DNA of 64,000 nt from the NCBI RefSeq assembly GCF_002407245.1, contig NZ_CP010681.1, positions 1,736,001 through 1,800,000 of the forward strand, given 5' to 3'. This document shows positions 39,387 through 48,765 of this stretch, in pieces. Origin of the DNA: Phaeobacter piscinae (GTDB taxonomy: Bacteria; Pseudomonadota; Alphaproteobacteria; Rhodobacterales; Rhodobacteraceae). The notes beneath the pieces are model-generated. The model worked only from the letters and a program-made list of their open reading frames with translations. It was not told where the DNA came from and made no database searches. The position numbers and the translations under genes were made by a program. Position 1 is the first letter of the stretch, and every line of letters begins with the position of its first letter.

Positions 39387-40400
39387 ATGGCTGCGAGAAA
39401 AAGTGTCAAGAAACCAAACGTTTCTGCTGATGAGCTGCTCGAATACTACCGCGAGATGCTGCTGATCCGGCGATTCGAGGAAAAGGCCGGCCAGCTCTAT
39501 GGCATGGGTCTGATTGGCGGCTTCTGCCACCTCTATATCGGTCAGGAAGCGGTTGTTGTGGGCCTTGAGGCCGCTGCAGAGGACGGCGACAAACGCGTCA
39601 CCTCCTACCGTGACCACGGCCATATGTTGGCCTGCGGCATGGATCCCAACGGCGTGATGGCGGAACTTACCGGTCGCGAAGGCGGCTATTCCAAAGGTAA
39701 GGGCGGCTCGATGCATATGTTCTCCAAGGAGAAGCATTTCTACGGCGGCCACGGCATCGTCGGCGCGCAGGTGCCGCTGGGCGCAGGCCTTGCCTTCTCC
39801 GACAAATACAAAGGCAACGACCGCGTGACCTTCGCCTATTTTGGCGATGGCGCGGCCAACCAGGGTCAGGTCTACGAGACCTATAACATGGCCCAGCTCT
39901 GGGATCTGCCGGTGGTTTTCGTGATTGAAAACAACCAATACGCCATGGGCACCTCGGTGCAGCGGTCGACCAAATCCCCCGCCCTGTGGAAACGCGGCGA
40001 AGCCTACGGCATCAAGGGCGAGGAAGTGGACGGCATGGATGTGCTGGCGGTGAAAGAGGCCGGCGAACGCGCCGTTGCCCACTGCCGCGCGGGCAAAGGC
40101 CCCTATATCCTTGAGGTCAAGACCTACCGCTACCGTGGTCACTCCATGTCCGACCCCGCCAAATACCGCACCCGCGAAGAGGTGCAGAAAATGCGCGAGG
40201 AACGCGATCCCATCGAACAGGTCCGCGATATGCTGCTCACCGGCAAACACGCGACCGAGGATGACCTGAAGGCGATCGACAAAGAGATCAAGGACATCGT
40301 CAACAAATCCGCAGATTTCTCCAAGGAGAGCCCGGAACCGGCGCTCGAAGAACTCTGGACCGATATTTATGCGGATGAACTGCCGCAAGAAACCGCCTGA
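39387..40400 (+). CDS. pdhA: Pyruvate dehydrogenase E1 alpha subunit
   Basis: A 337-residue E1-alpha of the heterotetrameric (alpha2beta2) pyruvate dehydrogenase, which decarboxylates pyruvate with thiamine diphosphate. The TPP motif begins GDGAANQGQVYETYN (about residues 152-166) and ends at VIENNQYAMGTS; the phosphorylation-loop-like YRYRGHSMSDPAKYR is present. A strong Shine-Dalgarno AAGGGGGAG precedes the ATG. It is the first gene of pdhABC with 16 bp to pdhB. Confidence 0.96.
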   Translation: MAARKSVKKPNVSADELLEYYREMLLIRRFEEKAGQLYGMGLIGGFCHLYIGQEAVVVGLEAAAEDGDKRVTSYRDHGHMLACGMDPNGVMAELTGREGGYSKGKGGSMHMFSKEKHFYGGHGIVGAQVPLGAGLAFSDKYKGNDRVTFAYFGDGAANQGQVYETYNMAQLWDLPVVFVIENNQYAMGTSVQRSTKSPALWKRGEAYGIKGEEVDGMDVLAVKEAGERAVAHCRAGKGPYILEVKTYRYRGHSMSDPAKYRTREEVQKMREERDPIEQVRDMLLTGKHATEDDLKAIDKEIKDIVNKSADFSKESPEPALEELWTDIYADELPQETA

Positions 40401-40416
40401 GGGGACGTAACACGAT

Positions 40417-41796
40417 ATGGCAACTGAAATCCTGATGCCCGCCCTGTCGCCGACCATGGAGGAAGGCACCCTGGCCAAATGGCTGGTCAAAGAGGGCGAT
40501 ACCGTAAATTCCGGCGATATCCTGGCCGAAATCGAAACCGACAAGGCCACGATGGAGTTTGAGGCGGTGGACGAAGGCACCGTCGGCAAGATCCTGATCG
40601 CCGAGGGCACCGAAAACGTGAAGGTCAACAGCCCCATCGCGGTGTTGCTGGAAGACGGTGAAAGCTACGACCCCGATGCCGCCCCGGCCCCGGCGACCAG
40701 CAATGAAGCCCCGGCGGCAGAGGCACCTTCGGCGCCCGCAACCACCGCGGCTGCTGCAGCGGCCCCCGCCGCACCGGAGGTGGATGACACCCCCGACTGG
40801 CCCGAGGGCACCGAGGTGGTGCAGACCACCGTGCGCGAAGCGCTGCGCGACGCCATGGCGGAAGAGATGCGCCGCGACGATGATGTCTTCCTGATGGGCG
40901 AGGAAGTCGCCGAATATCAGGGCGCCTACAAGATCTCCCAGGGCCTCTTGGATGAATTCGGCGCCAAGCGCGTGATCGACACCCCGATCACCGAACATGG
41001 TTTTGCCGGGATCGCCACTGGTGCGGCCTTTGGCGGGTTGCGACCCATTGTTGAGTTCATGACCTTCAACTTCGCCATGCAGGCGATTGACCACATCATC
41101 AACTCCGCCGCCAAGACGCTGTATATGTCCGGCGGCCAGATGGGCGCGCCCATGGTGTTCCGTGGCCCCAATGGTGCTGCCGCCCGCGTTGGCGCCCAGC
41201 ACTCTCAGGACTACGCCGCCTGGTACATGCAGATCCCCGGCCTGAAGGTGGCGATGCCCTACTCCGCCTCCGACGCCAAAGGTCTGATGAAAACCGCCAT
41301 CCGCGACAACAACCCGGTGATCTTCCTCGAGAATGAGATCCTCTACGGCAAATCCTTCGATGTGCCGAAGCTGGATGACTACACCGTGCCCTTTGGCAAG
41401 GCCCGGATCTGGCGCAAGGGCGAGGATGTCACCATCGTCTCCTTCGGCATTGGCATGACCTATGCACTGGAAGCGGCGGAAAAACTGGCCGAGGATGGCA
41501 TCTCCGCCGAGGTCATCGACCTGCGTACCCTGCGTCCGATGGACACTGGCTCCATCATCAAATCAGTGATGAAGACCAACCGTCTGGTCACTGTTGAGGA
41601 AGGCTGGCCGCAGGGGTCCGTCGGCTCCTACATCTCCTCCGTGGTAATGCAGGAGGCCTTCGACTACCTTGATGCCCCCGTCATCACCTGCACCGGCAAG
41701 GACGTGCCCATGCCCTATGCCGCCAACCTCGAAAAACACGCGCTGGTCACCACCGATGAGGTGATCGAAGCGGTGAAACAAGTGACCTACCGTTAA
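40417..41796 (+). CDS. pdhB: Pyruvate dehydrogenase E1 beta subunit with lipoyl domain
   Basis: A 459-residue E1-beta carrying an extra N-terminal lipoyl domain (residues 1-80, lipoyl Lys43 in [13 protein letters not shown]), an Ala/Pro linker (about 85-125) and then the transketolase-like beta fold ([20 protein letters not shown] onward). Fusion of a lipoyl domain to E1-beta is a known alphaproteobacterial feature. The first 50 residues are almost identical to the start of PdhC, so the domain was probably copied from E2. It is 16 bp after pdhA and 12 bp before pdhC. Confidence 0.96.
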   Translation: MATEILMPALSPTMEEGTLAKWLVKEGDTVNSGDILAEIETDKATMEFEAVDEGTVGKILIAEGTENVKVNSPIAVLLEDGESYDPDAAPAPATSNEAPAAEAPSAPATTAAAAAAPAAPEVDDTPDWPEGTEVVQTTVREALRDAMAEEMRRDDDVFLMGEEVAEYQGAYKISQGLLDEFGAKRVIDTPITEHGFAGIATGAAFGGLRPIVEFMTFNFAMQAIDHIINSAAKTLYMSGGQMGAPMVFRGPNGAAARVGAQHSQDYAAWYMQIPGLKVAMPYSASDAKGLMKTAIRDNNPVIFLENEILYGKSFDVPKLDDYTVPFGKARIWRKGEDVTIVSFGIGMTYALEAAEKLAEDGISAEVIDLRTLRPMDTGSIIKSVMKTNRLVTVEEGWPQGSVGSYISSVVMQEAFDYLDAPVITCTGKDVPMPYAANLEKHALVTTDEVIEAVKQVTYR

Positions 41797-41808
41797 GGAG
41801 AGACAGCG

Positions 41809-43164
41809 ATGCCCACAGAAATCCTGATGCCCGCCCTCTCTCCCACAATGGAGGAAGGCACGCTCGCCAAATGGCTCGTGAAGGAAGGCGACACTGTCGC
41901 CTCCGGCGACTTGCTGGCGGAAATCGAAACCGACAAGGCCACGATGGAGTTCGAGGCCGTCGACGAAGGCACCATTGGCAAGATCCTGATCCCCGAAGGC
42001 TCTGAGGGCGTGAAGGTCAACAGCCCCATCGCCGTGCTGCTGGAAGATGGCGAAAGCGCCGATGACATCGACGCTTCGGGTGCCTCCGGCGGGGAAGCCG
42101 CGCCCGCGGCTGACGCGGGTGACGAGGCGGCCCCCAAAGGGGTCTCCGAGGCGCCCGCTACTGCGAAAGGCAGCGGCAAGGCGGAGGCCGCAACACCCGC
42201 GCCCGCAGCCCCGCAGGGCGCCGATGGCAACCGCATCTTTGCATCACCTCTGGCCCGCCGCATCGCGGCGGACAAGGGTCTGGACCTCGCAGCCCTCACA
42301 GGCTCCGGCCCCCGTGGCCGCATCGTGAAGGCCGACGTCGAGAACGCCAAACCCCAGGCTGCAGAGACTCCAGCACCGCAAGCCAAGGCCGAGAGCGCCA
42401 GCGCCCCGGCCGCCACCGCCGCAGCCCCCACAGGCCCCTCCGCCGATCAGGTCGCCCGCATGTACGAAGGCCGCAGCTATGAGGAGGTCAAACTCGACGG
42501 CATGCGCAAAACCATCGCCGCCCGCCTCACAGAGGCCAAGCAGACCGTGCCGCATTTCTACCTGCGCCGCGACATCCAGCTGGATGCGCTGCTGAAATTC
42601 CGCGGTGAGCTGAACAAGCAGCTGGAAGCCCGCGGCGTCAAACTCTCGGTCAACGATTTCATCATCAAGGCCTGCGCCCTGGCGCTTCAGGCCGTGCCGG
42701 ACGCCAATGCTGTCTGGGCCGGGGACCGCGTGCTGAAGATGCAATCCTCCGACGTGGCCGTTGCCGTCGCGATCGAGGGCGGCTTGTTCACCCCGGTTCT
42801 GCAGGACAGCGACACCAAATCGCTCTCAACCCTCTCGACCGAGATGAAAGACCTCGCCAAACGCGCCCGCGACCGCAAGCTCGCGCCGCATGAATATCAG
42901 GGCGGCTCCTTCGCGATCTCCAACCTCGGCATGTTCGGTATCGACAATTTCGACGCCATCGTGAACCCACCGCACGCAGGCATCCTTGCCGTGGGCGCCG
43001 GGGTCAAAAAGCCGGTTGTGGGTGCCGACGGCGAGTTGGCTGTGGCCACCGTGATGTCGGTGACCATGTCCGTCGACCACCGCGTCATCGACGGCGCCCT
43101 TGGCGCGGAACTCTTGAACGCGATCAAGGACAACCTGGAAAACCCGATGATGATGCTGGCCTGA
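41809..43164 (+). CDS. pdhC: Dihydrolipoamide acetyltransferase (E2)
   Basis: A 451-residue E2. One lipoyl domain (residues 1-80, Lys43 in [11 protein letters not shown]), an Ala/Pro linker, a peripheral-subunit-binding domain (about 143-178, [17 protein letters not shown]) that docks E1/E3, a second linker and the acetyltransferase core with catalytic [16 protein letters not shown] near the C-terminus. It transfers acetyl groups to CoA and forms the complex core. Its E3 partner is likely the lpd product encoded at 19.0-20.4 kb. A terminator follows. Confidence 0.96.
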   Translation: MPTEILMPALSPTMEEGTLAKWLVKEGDTVASGDLLAEIETDKATMEFEAVDEGTIGKILIPEGSEGVKVNSPIAVLLEDGESADDIDASGASGGEAAPAADAGDEAAPKGVSEAPATAKGSGKAEAATPAPAAPQGADGNRIFASPLARRIAADKGLDLAALTGSGPRGRIVKADVENAKPQAAETPAPQAKAESASAPAATAAAPTGPSADQVARMYEGRSYEEVKLDGMRKTIAARLTEAKQTVPHFYLRRDIQLDALLKFRGELNKQLEARGVKLSVNDFIIKACALALQAVPDANAVWAGDRVLKMQSSDVAVAVAIEGGLFTPVLQDSDTKSLSTLSTEMKDLAKRARDRKLAPHEYQGGSFAISNLGMFGIDNFDAIVNPPHAGILAVGAGVKKPVVGADGELAVATVMSVTMSVDHRVIDGALGAELLNAIKDNLENPMMMLA

Positions 43165-43197
43165 CCCACCGCACCTCAACGGACGAGAAAAAGGAAG

Positions 43198-43226
43198 GGA
43201 CCGGGGCAGCACTCCGGTCCTTTTTT
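43198..43226 (+). terminator. Terminator after pdhABC
   Basis: GGACCGG / CCGGTCC 7-bp stem with a 9-nt loop and T6 tail. Confidence 0.75.
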
Positions 43227-43491
43227 AGTGGACTGAGTGTTTTGTTCAAAGGCTCTGTTTTGGGCAAGACGACGTAGCGCGTGACGCTGGATGGTGGATG
43301 TTGACCGGAGCCAGCTCCGGGACGAGAGCGCCCGTCACAACCTCAGTCATTCGACGGCCCAAAACGGGCTGCCTCACTGCGATTAGCCCGCCACAAACGG
43401 CCCTACGCCGCGGTGGCGGCTGTCAAACAACATCTAGCGACGGCTCAGCGGACAATGTGGACTTTCGCTGCGGCTGCACCAATGTTGGCGC

Positions 43492-43743
43492 TCACGCCGC
43501 TCGAGTAGTGCTCCATCTGGTGCTCATTCTAATGCCATCAGAGGGAATGCGTCTCAAATACACTCCTACCATCATATTTGAAGCGGTTGACATCAATCCA
43601 CGCTCGTATTCGCTCCAATCGAGAATGGTGGTCGAAACCCCGACTATACCGCCGTTCCGGACATCGGTTGGATCCTGAATTGCATTGGGTAGGGCATCGC
43701 TGAAGTTCAAAAATCGCGGAGCAATGGTTCGCGAGCGTTTCAC
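43492..43743 (-). CDS. Hypothetical small ORF (83 aa), doubtful
   Basis: Starts with GTG overlapping the stop of the 60-aa ORF by GTGA. The product contains VGVSTTILDWSEYERGLMST, which has protein-like composition, but I recognise no domain. Codon usage is AT-richer than the chromosome around it. It could be the 3' piece of a frameshifted gene. Confidence 0.25.
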   Translation of the reverse strand: MKRSRTIAPRFLNFSDALPNAIQDPTDVRNGGIVGVSTTILDWSEYERGLMSTASNMMVGVYLRRIPSDGIRMSTRWSTTRAA

Positions 43744-43922
43744 CTGACGTTTGGCAGTTTAAGGTGGGACATATTGGACAAACCATGTCGCTCATCCAAG
43801 GATCTCGGTGGATCCACACCCAACAGGCGCAGCAGCTCTGCGAGTGCATCCATAAACTCGCTTTGCATTTGATGCTGGGCCTCAAATATCGCGTGTAAGC
43901 TGGGGAGACCTCGCCTTTCCAC
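43740..43922 (-). CDS. Hypothetical small ORF (60 aa), doubtful
   Basis: A GTG-started 60-codon ORF with one amphipathic helix (FMDALAELLRLLGVD). No family recognised. Overlapping stop/start with the downstream ORF suggests coupling or a frameshift in one older gene. Confidence 0.25.
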   Translation of the reverse strand: MERRGLPSLHAIFEAQHQMQSEFMDALAELLRLLGVDPPRSLDERHGLSNMSHLKLPNVR

Positions 43923-44137
43923 ATGCCAATGACGTCATTGGAACTGCACATCAAGGCGAAAGACTTGTTGAGGAGCACCCGTAACGTGTCCTCCCTACCT
44001 AGGTTTGCAATCACCCGTTATTATTTGTTTTCTCGTTGGTTGCTCGGACAGGGCAGTAATCGTGCCCGCCACAGGCGTAGTCGGTGGCGGGCACGTCACA
44101 ATTCTGTCCTAGGGCAAGCGCCCTTCGAAAAGCTGAT

Positions 44138-44974
44138 TTAGGTCGCGGCCGCGTTGATCTGCGCCACAGCTTCTTCTGTGCTCCAGACAGCGTTGGCGAT
44201 GTAGCGGAAATTAATAAGGGCGGCGAGGTATCCATCACCTTCTGGCAACTGCGCAGCTGCAGTGGCATCCCGGACAACGGCGACTTCGAAACCGTTTTCG
44301 ATCAACTCGCGCATATGTGATTCCGTGCACAGGTTGGCTGACATACCTGCCAAGATGACTTGATCCACGCCCTGCTTACGCAGTTGCAACGTAAGGTCGT
44401 TGGTGTCGTTGCCGTACATCTTGTGGGGCGAGGTCACGATGGTCTTGCCGTCGTTGATATAGGGTTTGTACCGCTCAAGCCAGTCCGCGCCAGAGCCTTC
44501 GAACCCTTCCACATTTAAAGGACCTTTGCGGTCAAACATGCCGATCTTGTGCATCAACTTTTCCAGCGCACCCTCGAACTTCCAACCATGGTCAGTTGGA
44601 AAGTAATAATGCGGCGATACGGCGGTCGTGATGTCATGCTCTTTGGCGGTGCGGAACAGGGTTTCAATGTTTTCCACTGTGTTGAGTTCGGTAACGGACG
44701 CACCAATCACGCCCCAGGTTACGCCATCGGGGCTCAGAAAATCATTCTGCGGGTCGGTTACCACGAGGGCTGCGCGGCTTAGGTCGAGCTTCATATCAGA
44801 GGGCGGCAGTGCAGGCTCAGCCGGTTCGGCATAAGGGTTGGCGGTTTCTTGCGCGTGAGCGGTCCCGGACAGCGCAGTGGCAGCAACCGCTGCAGTCCCG
44901 GCCAGCCCGGTGGTCAATGCCGCGCGACGTGACAATTTCTTGCCACCATGATCGTGATCATCGCAATTGCACAT
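44138..44974 (-). CDS. Tat-exported isochorismatase-family cysteine hydrolase
   Basis: A 278-residue alpha/beta hydrolase of the isochorismatase fold. A Tat signal is present at residues 12-42 (SRRAALTTGLAGTAAVAA then ALSGTAHAQ), unusual for this mostly cytoplasmic family. The catalytic Asp is in LVVTDPQNDFLSPDG, the Lys probably in SPHKMYGND, and the nucleophile Cys in AGMSANLCTESHMREL. Substrate is likely an amide or imide, but cannot be assigned. The N-terminus MCNCDDHDHGG has a His/Cys-rich patch before the signal. The ATG at 44974 follows AAGGA; it is divergent from an AraC regulator. Confidence 0.85.
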   Translation of the reverse strand: MCNCDDHDHGGKKLSRRAALTTGLAGTAAVAATALSGTAHAQETANPYAEPAEPALPPSDMKLDLSRAALVVTDPQNDFLSPDGVTWGVIGASVTELNTVENIETLFRTAKEHDITTAVSPHYYFPTDHGWKFEGALEKLMHKIGMFDRKGPLNVEGFEGSGADWLERYKPYINDGKTIVTSPHKMYGNDTNDLTLQLRKQGVDQVILAGMSANLCTESHMRELIENGFEVAVVRDATAAAQLPEGDGYLAALINFRYIANAVWSTEEAVAQINAAAT

Positions 44975-45102
44975 AAGGTCGTTCCTTCTTTGGGTGTGTC
45001 GAGAGGCCTTTGATGCGACAGTCGGCGTGCCTTTCCGTCTTGATTTGGACCGATTACGAGAAATTACGTGACGCCAATGAGGATTACGACCAGACTCGCG
45101 AG

Positions 45103-46017
45103 ATGAGCTATGACCACATTTTCGATCAACTCGATATCCAAACGGAACCATTCGCGGTCTGTGAGATCCATGGCACCTGCCACGTCGCCCTCAAACCGGA
45201 TGCCGCGGTAACCCTGCATTATATTCTTTGCGGTCAGGGCCAAATCACGATGCGGGGGCAGGCGCCGATAAGATTATCCAAAGGCAGTTTGGTCTTGATC
45301 CCTTCGCTGAATAGCCACGAAGTGTCGAATGATGGCACAACGATCGTGCCCGGACCGTCGTGCAAACCTGCAGCGCTGAACCTGGCTCAGGTTCTCAAAT
45401 CTGCCCCTGATGAAAGTGTGGGCAGCACCAGCCGCCTGATCGCACTTTGCGCGCACGTCAACATCGGACTGATGGGGGCCACGGATGTGGTCAATCTGAT
45501 CCGCGAACCGTTGATAACGCGCGCCGAACCCGGCAGCGACCTCATGACATTGGTTGACACGATGATGTATGAGGTTTGCGAGCCAAGTGTGGGGAGCCGC
45601 GCCCTAATCCGGGTGCTGTTGATGCAGGCGCTGATCATCATGATGCGCAAGAAAATTTCCGAACAGGATGAACCCTTGAGCTGGATGGCTGCATTGCGCG
45701 ACCCGATGCTTTGGCAAGCGTTGAACGCGATGTTGGAAAACCCTGGTAAACCGTATTCTGTGGAGACACTCGCTGACATTGCAGGCATGAGCAGGGCAGC
45801 GTTTGCCAAACGATTTGCCGTAGCCTATGGCGCAGGGCCGATGGAGTTGCTGCGCAGTCTCCGGGTGCGCAAAGCAGGCGATTTGCTGCGCAACACCAAT
45901 CTGCCCATTAAACGGGTGGCTGAAACTGTTGGGTTCTCCAGCCGGAGTGCCTTTAGCCGCGCATTCGAAGCAACTTCCGGCCATAGTCCCGGCGCGTTCC
46001 GAAAGGAGGTAAGGTAG
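45103..46017 (+). CDS. AraC-family regulator with N-terminal cupin domain
   Basis: A regulator of about 304 residues from the ATG at 45103. The N-terminal half is cupin-like (AVTLHYILCGQGQITMRG, then KGSLVLIPSLNSHEV), the C-terminal 100 residues hold two HTH motifs (SVETLADIAGMSRAAFAKRF and IKRVAETVGFSSRSAFSRAF). The frame is open to 45010, but that would leave only 35 bp for a divergent promoter, so the later start is preferred; no clear ribosome-binding site marks either. It most likely controls the divergent exported hydrolase gene. Confidence 0.82.
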   Translation: MSYDHIFDQLDIQTEPFAVCEIHGTCHVALKPDAAVTLHYILCGQGQITMRGQAPIRLSKGSLVLIPSLNSHEVSNDGTTIVPGPSCKPAALNLAQVLKSAPDESVGSTSRLIALCAHVNIGLMGATDVVNLIREPLITRAEPGSDLMTLVDTMMYEVCEPSVGSRALIRVLLMQALIIMMRKKISEQDEPLSWMAALRDPMLWQALNAMLENPGKPYSVETLADIAGMSRAAFAKRFAVAYGAGPMELLRSLRVRKAGDLLRNTNLPIKRVAETVGFSSRSAFSRAFEATSGHSPGAFRKEVR

Positions 46018-46394
46018 TCGTGACCATGATCCAGTGCAAAAGAATGCGCCCCGGTCAGTGCAAACTCTCTGGACATACGCGGGACACCCTTGCCGCAAGG
46101 ATCAAGTCGCCGGAATGACCAACTGCCGTGTCACGTTCCCCGGCAGGTTTCATGATCGCGCAAATCTCTCAACTCTCCAATGTCACCGGATTGGGCGGGA
46201 TTGGGCGTCCGCAATTGGGCAGCAATCCAGTGGGAACGGCAATCATTCGCTGCGCAGGGCAAAGTCAGGCCAGTCGGAGGAGGCCTGCCTGACCAAAGAT
46301 TAATGACTTTCGTCCAGAGAGCGCTCTGCTCGCTCTGGAAACTCCGTGACCCTTGCAAGGGAGGCCGTACAGGTCCCCACCTCAGCCCAGAAGC
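46018..46394. other. Gene-free interval after the araC-type gene
   Basis: No frame has convincing coding features. An inverted repeat built on GTCAGGC/GCCTGAC occurs near 46264-46292. The stretch ends at the decayed cysE-like repeat. Confidence 0.35.
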
Positions 46395-46554
46395 GGCCAG
46401 CCAACGCCGCCCTGCTCCCGTGTCCCCATTCCAGAAATACTCACACACGCATCCCTGGCGGCACCCGCAGCGCCCCTATGGCCGCCCCGCAGTGCGGCGG
46501 CGCCTACTGCGGCTGGCCGCGCCAGCACCCCACTCTTTCTGACCGAGAGTTGGC
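46395..46554 (-). pseudogene. Decayed duplicate of the cysE 3' end
   Basis: Aligned by eye with 47552-47706, this stretch matches the last about 15 codons of cysE, its stop region and the downstream terminator. Shared blocks include an identical 18-bp run GGCCAGCCAACGCCGCCC and a near match around ACTGCGGCT(T/G)GCCGC. A 2-bp deletion shifts the frame in the last cysE codons, and the terminator T-run is lost. It directly abuts the stop of the sulfotransferase gene. Confidence 0.6.
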
Positions 46555-46555
46555 C

Positions 46556-47443
46556 CTAACCAGACCTCACCAACCCGGCACCGCCATATTCTAACCAGTG
46601 CCGTTCTTCAGGGCTGAGCAGCTCCGCCATACGCGCCTCATAAGCTGCAAGATCGGCCTCCGAAAGCCGCCCCACCCATTTCCGCGATGTCGCACTATCA
46701 AAGAAATCAGCATCGTTCCGCCAGAACCCTTGCCGCGCCAAGACGGCAAATCTCTCTGCGTTGCGCTTCATACTGGAAAATCGCGCCGCTTCCACCAGTG
46801 TATCCATCACTGCAGCCGGGTAAGACAGGCCAATATGATCTGCAATCCGGGCGACGGCTGACGTCAGATCACGGGTCATATCGGCGTAGTGCAGGCAGAG
46901 CACATTGTCCCGATTTCCCAATGCCAACACGCTGCGGTAGTGATCGACAATGGATATCAGGCTGGCTCCATCGCGATGATCTCCCTCCAAAAACAGATGA
47001 AACCCCGCCTGAATGTCGCTTGGGAAGACCTCCTGAAGCACCTCCTCGGTCATGTTCTCGACATGGCGGCGAAAGGAAAAATGCGCATCAATTGGATGCC
47101 TGAAGACCGTAATATAGCGCAGGTCCGACCAAAACGGGATCCCATCTAGCGGGGTATGGGTTTTGACCTGCCGCCGCCCGGTTTGCGCGTTCAGATCAGC
47201 GATGATTCCATCCTGCTCGGGCGAGGTGACATCAATCCACGGTGCCTTGCGCGAGATCGCGGCATCCACCTCCGGGTCGCCGGAGATCAACAAGGCCAGA
47301 ATGGCCTGCGTCCAGGTCGTGCCTGACTTTGGCGGCGTCGACACGACGATATCGCCCGCACGCGGGGTGAAGGCGAACCACCGCTCAGGATCCGCGATCT
47401 TGCCGTCGTACCGGCGCTTTGGCAATTCGGGTTCGTTCAACAT
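46556..47443 (-). CDS. Sulfotransferase (PAPS-dependent, type 1 domain)
   Basis: A 295-residue cytosolic-type sulfotransferase. The 5'-phosphosulfate loop is STPPKSGTTWTQAIL (about residues 35-49), the 3'-phosphate region is YITVFRHPIDAHFSFRRH (about 110-127), and RKWVG near residue 261 corresponds to the C-terminal PAPS motif. Acceptor substrate is unknown; such genes in marine bacteria may sulfate small metabolites or glycans. It lies between an intact cysE and a broken copy of the cysE 3' end, which suggests it arrived as part of an insertion at cysE. The upstream region is AT-rich. Confidence 0.85.
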   Translation of the reverse strand: MLNEPELPKRRYDGKIADPERWFAFTPRAGDIVVSTPPKSGTTWTQAILALLISGDPEVDAAISRKAPWIDVTSPEQDGIIADLNAQTGRRQVKTHTPLDGIPFWSDLRYITVFRHPIDAHFSFRRHVENMTEEVLQEVFPSDIQAGFHLFLEGDHRDGASLISIVDHYRSVLALGNRDNVLCLHYADMTRDLTSAVARIADHIGLSYPAAVMDTLVEAARFSSMKRNAERFAVLARQGFWRNDADFFDSATSRKWVGRLSEADLAAYEARMAELLSPEERHWLEYGGAGLVRSG

Positions 47444-47543
47444 ATCGCTATGGATATCAATACACTCAGGACGTGTATATATTGCATACTACCCTGAGGC
47501 GACATAATGTTCATGGCCTAAACCGCAGCTTCCCTACCCCACG

Positions 47544-47570
47544 AAAAAAGGGGCCAGCCAACGCCGCCCC
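47544..47570 (-). terminator. Terminator after cysE
   Basis: Minus-strand GGGGC / GCCCC stem enclosing a smaller GC pair, followed by T6. The degenerate copy at 46.4 kb keeps the arms but not the T-run. Confidence 0.5.
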
Positions 47571-47706
47571 CTCTTCATCGTCATCTTTCCAAAAATACTC
47601 ACAGGTATACCCGTAGCGGCACTCGCAACACCCGCGATGGTCCCCCGCAGCGCCGCCTTACTGCGGCTTGCCGCCCGCCAGCACCTGATTCATGCTGACC
47701 GAGGGT
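47552..47706. repeat. Intact member of the direct repeat flanking the sulfotransferase gene
   Basis: Direct repeat of 46395-46554, about 155 bp, roughly 70 percent identical by eye. It covers the cysE terminator, the post-stop region with GAGTATTTTTGG on the minus strand, and the last cysE codons. Confidence 0.6.
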
Positions 47707-48473
47707 TGATCACAGCCTGCCTCGCCGACGATCTTGGCCGGCACGCCTGCCACGGTCTTGCACGGCGGCACCTCCTGCAGCACCACGGAGCCTGCGGCGA
47801 TGCGCGAGCAATGGCCGACCTTGATATTGCCGAGCACTTTGGCGCCCGCCCCAATCAGCACGCCATTGCCAATCTTGGGGTGGCGGTCTTCCTCTTCCTT
47901 GCCGGTGCCGCCCAGGGTCACCGAATGCAGCATCGACACATTGTCGCCAACCACAGCGGTTTCGCCAATGACGATGGAATGGGCGTGGTCGATCATGATG
48001 CCCCGGCCAATCCGCGCCGCCGGGTGGATATCGACGCCAAAGATCTCGGAGATCCGCATCTGGAAGAAATAGGACAGGTCATAGTCGCCCTGCTGCCACA
48101 GCCAATTGGCTACACGGTAACATTGCACCGCCTGATAGCCCTTGAAGTAGAGGATCGGCTGCAACAGCCGGTGGCAGGCGGGATCGCGTTCATAGACCGC
48201 CATCAGATCGGCGCGCCCGGCGGCGATCAGATCCGGGTTTTCCCCATAGGCCTTGTCGACGATTTCGCGCAGAATCACCATCGACATCTCATTTGAGCAG
48301 AGCTTGGCTGCAATGCGATAGGACAGCGCCTTCTCAAGCGATGTGTGATGCAGGATGCAGGCGTGGATCAGCCCACCCATCAGGGGCTGGCGGCTCACGG
48401 CGTCCTGCGCCTCGGTGGTGATCTGATCCCAAACGGGATCAACGGAACTAACGGCGTGGCGCGTCTCAAGCAT
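47658..48473 (-). CDS. cysE: Serine O-acetyltransferase
   Basis: A 271-residue CysE that acetylates L-serine for cysteine synthesis. An N-terminal helical domain (residues 1-150) is followed by the left-handed beta-helix with hexapeptide repeats (GVDIHPAARIGRGIMIDHAH, then VLIGAGAKVLGNIKVGHCSR). Active-site His residues in DIHPAA and DHAHS are present. The C-terminal tail ends in KPQ rather than the usual inhibitory Ile, so feedback and synthase binding may differ. It stands next to the end of the GTA cluster, a position I recall as conserved in Rhodobacterales. Confidence 0.94.
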   Translation of the reverse strand: MLETRHAVSSVDPVWDQITTEAQDAVSRQPLMGGLIHACILHHTSLEKALSYRIAAKLCSNEMSMVILREIVDKAYGENPDLIAAGRADLMAVYERDPACHRLLQPILYFKGYQAVQCYRVANWLWQQGDYDLSYFFQMRISEIFGVDIHPAARIGRGIMIDHAHSIVIGETAVVGDNVSMLHSVTLGGTGKEEEDRHPKIGNGVLIGAGAKVLGNIKVGHCSRIAAGSVVLQEVPPCKTVAGVPAKIVGEAGCDQPSVSMNQVLAGGKPQ

Positions 48474-48765
48474 GGCTCTGCCTCCTGTGTTGCGACCAGA
48501 TTACCTATGTAAGCGTAAAAAGGCCAACCGCAAATCCGTGATGTGAGACATCGGATCTGCTGATCATTCACCTTTGTTCAGTGAATATGATCGGCCAGCC
48601 CTTTGTTTTTTCTGCAAATCCGGCGCAAGATCAGGTCACGCGCTCATTCGCACAACCTATGTGCGGCCGGGAATATCGTCGTGCTGACGGCTTACGCCGG
48701 CACTCTCAAACCCTCGGCCATCACAAAAGCCACCACCGGTGGCGTCAACCCAGCTTGGCACTGGA
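48474..48765. other. Intergenic region between cysE and the DUF7742 gene
   Basis: No convincing gene. Overlapping short frames in both directions lack family similarity. The cysE promoter must lie here but no clear -35/-10 could be assigned. Confidence 0.4.

Larger units (their letters stand above)
43227..44137. other. Interval with no recognised gene; possible decayed or foreign DNA
   Basis: About 0.9 kb after the pdhABC terminator. Codon choice in any frame is unlike the GC-rich neighbours, and no frame is long. Two small minus-strand ORFs that touch by GTGA (43740-43922 and 43492-43743) are the only coding-like elements. A longer minus-strand frame (43538-44014) overlaps both and looks plausible only in its first 30 residues, suggesting a frameshifted remnant. 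Confidence 0.4.
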
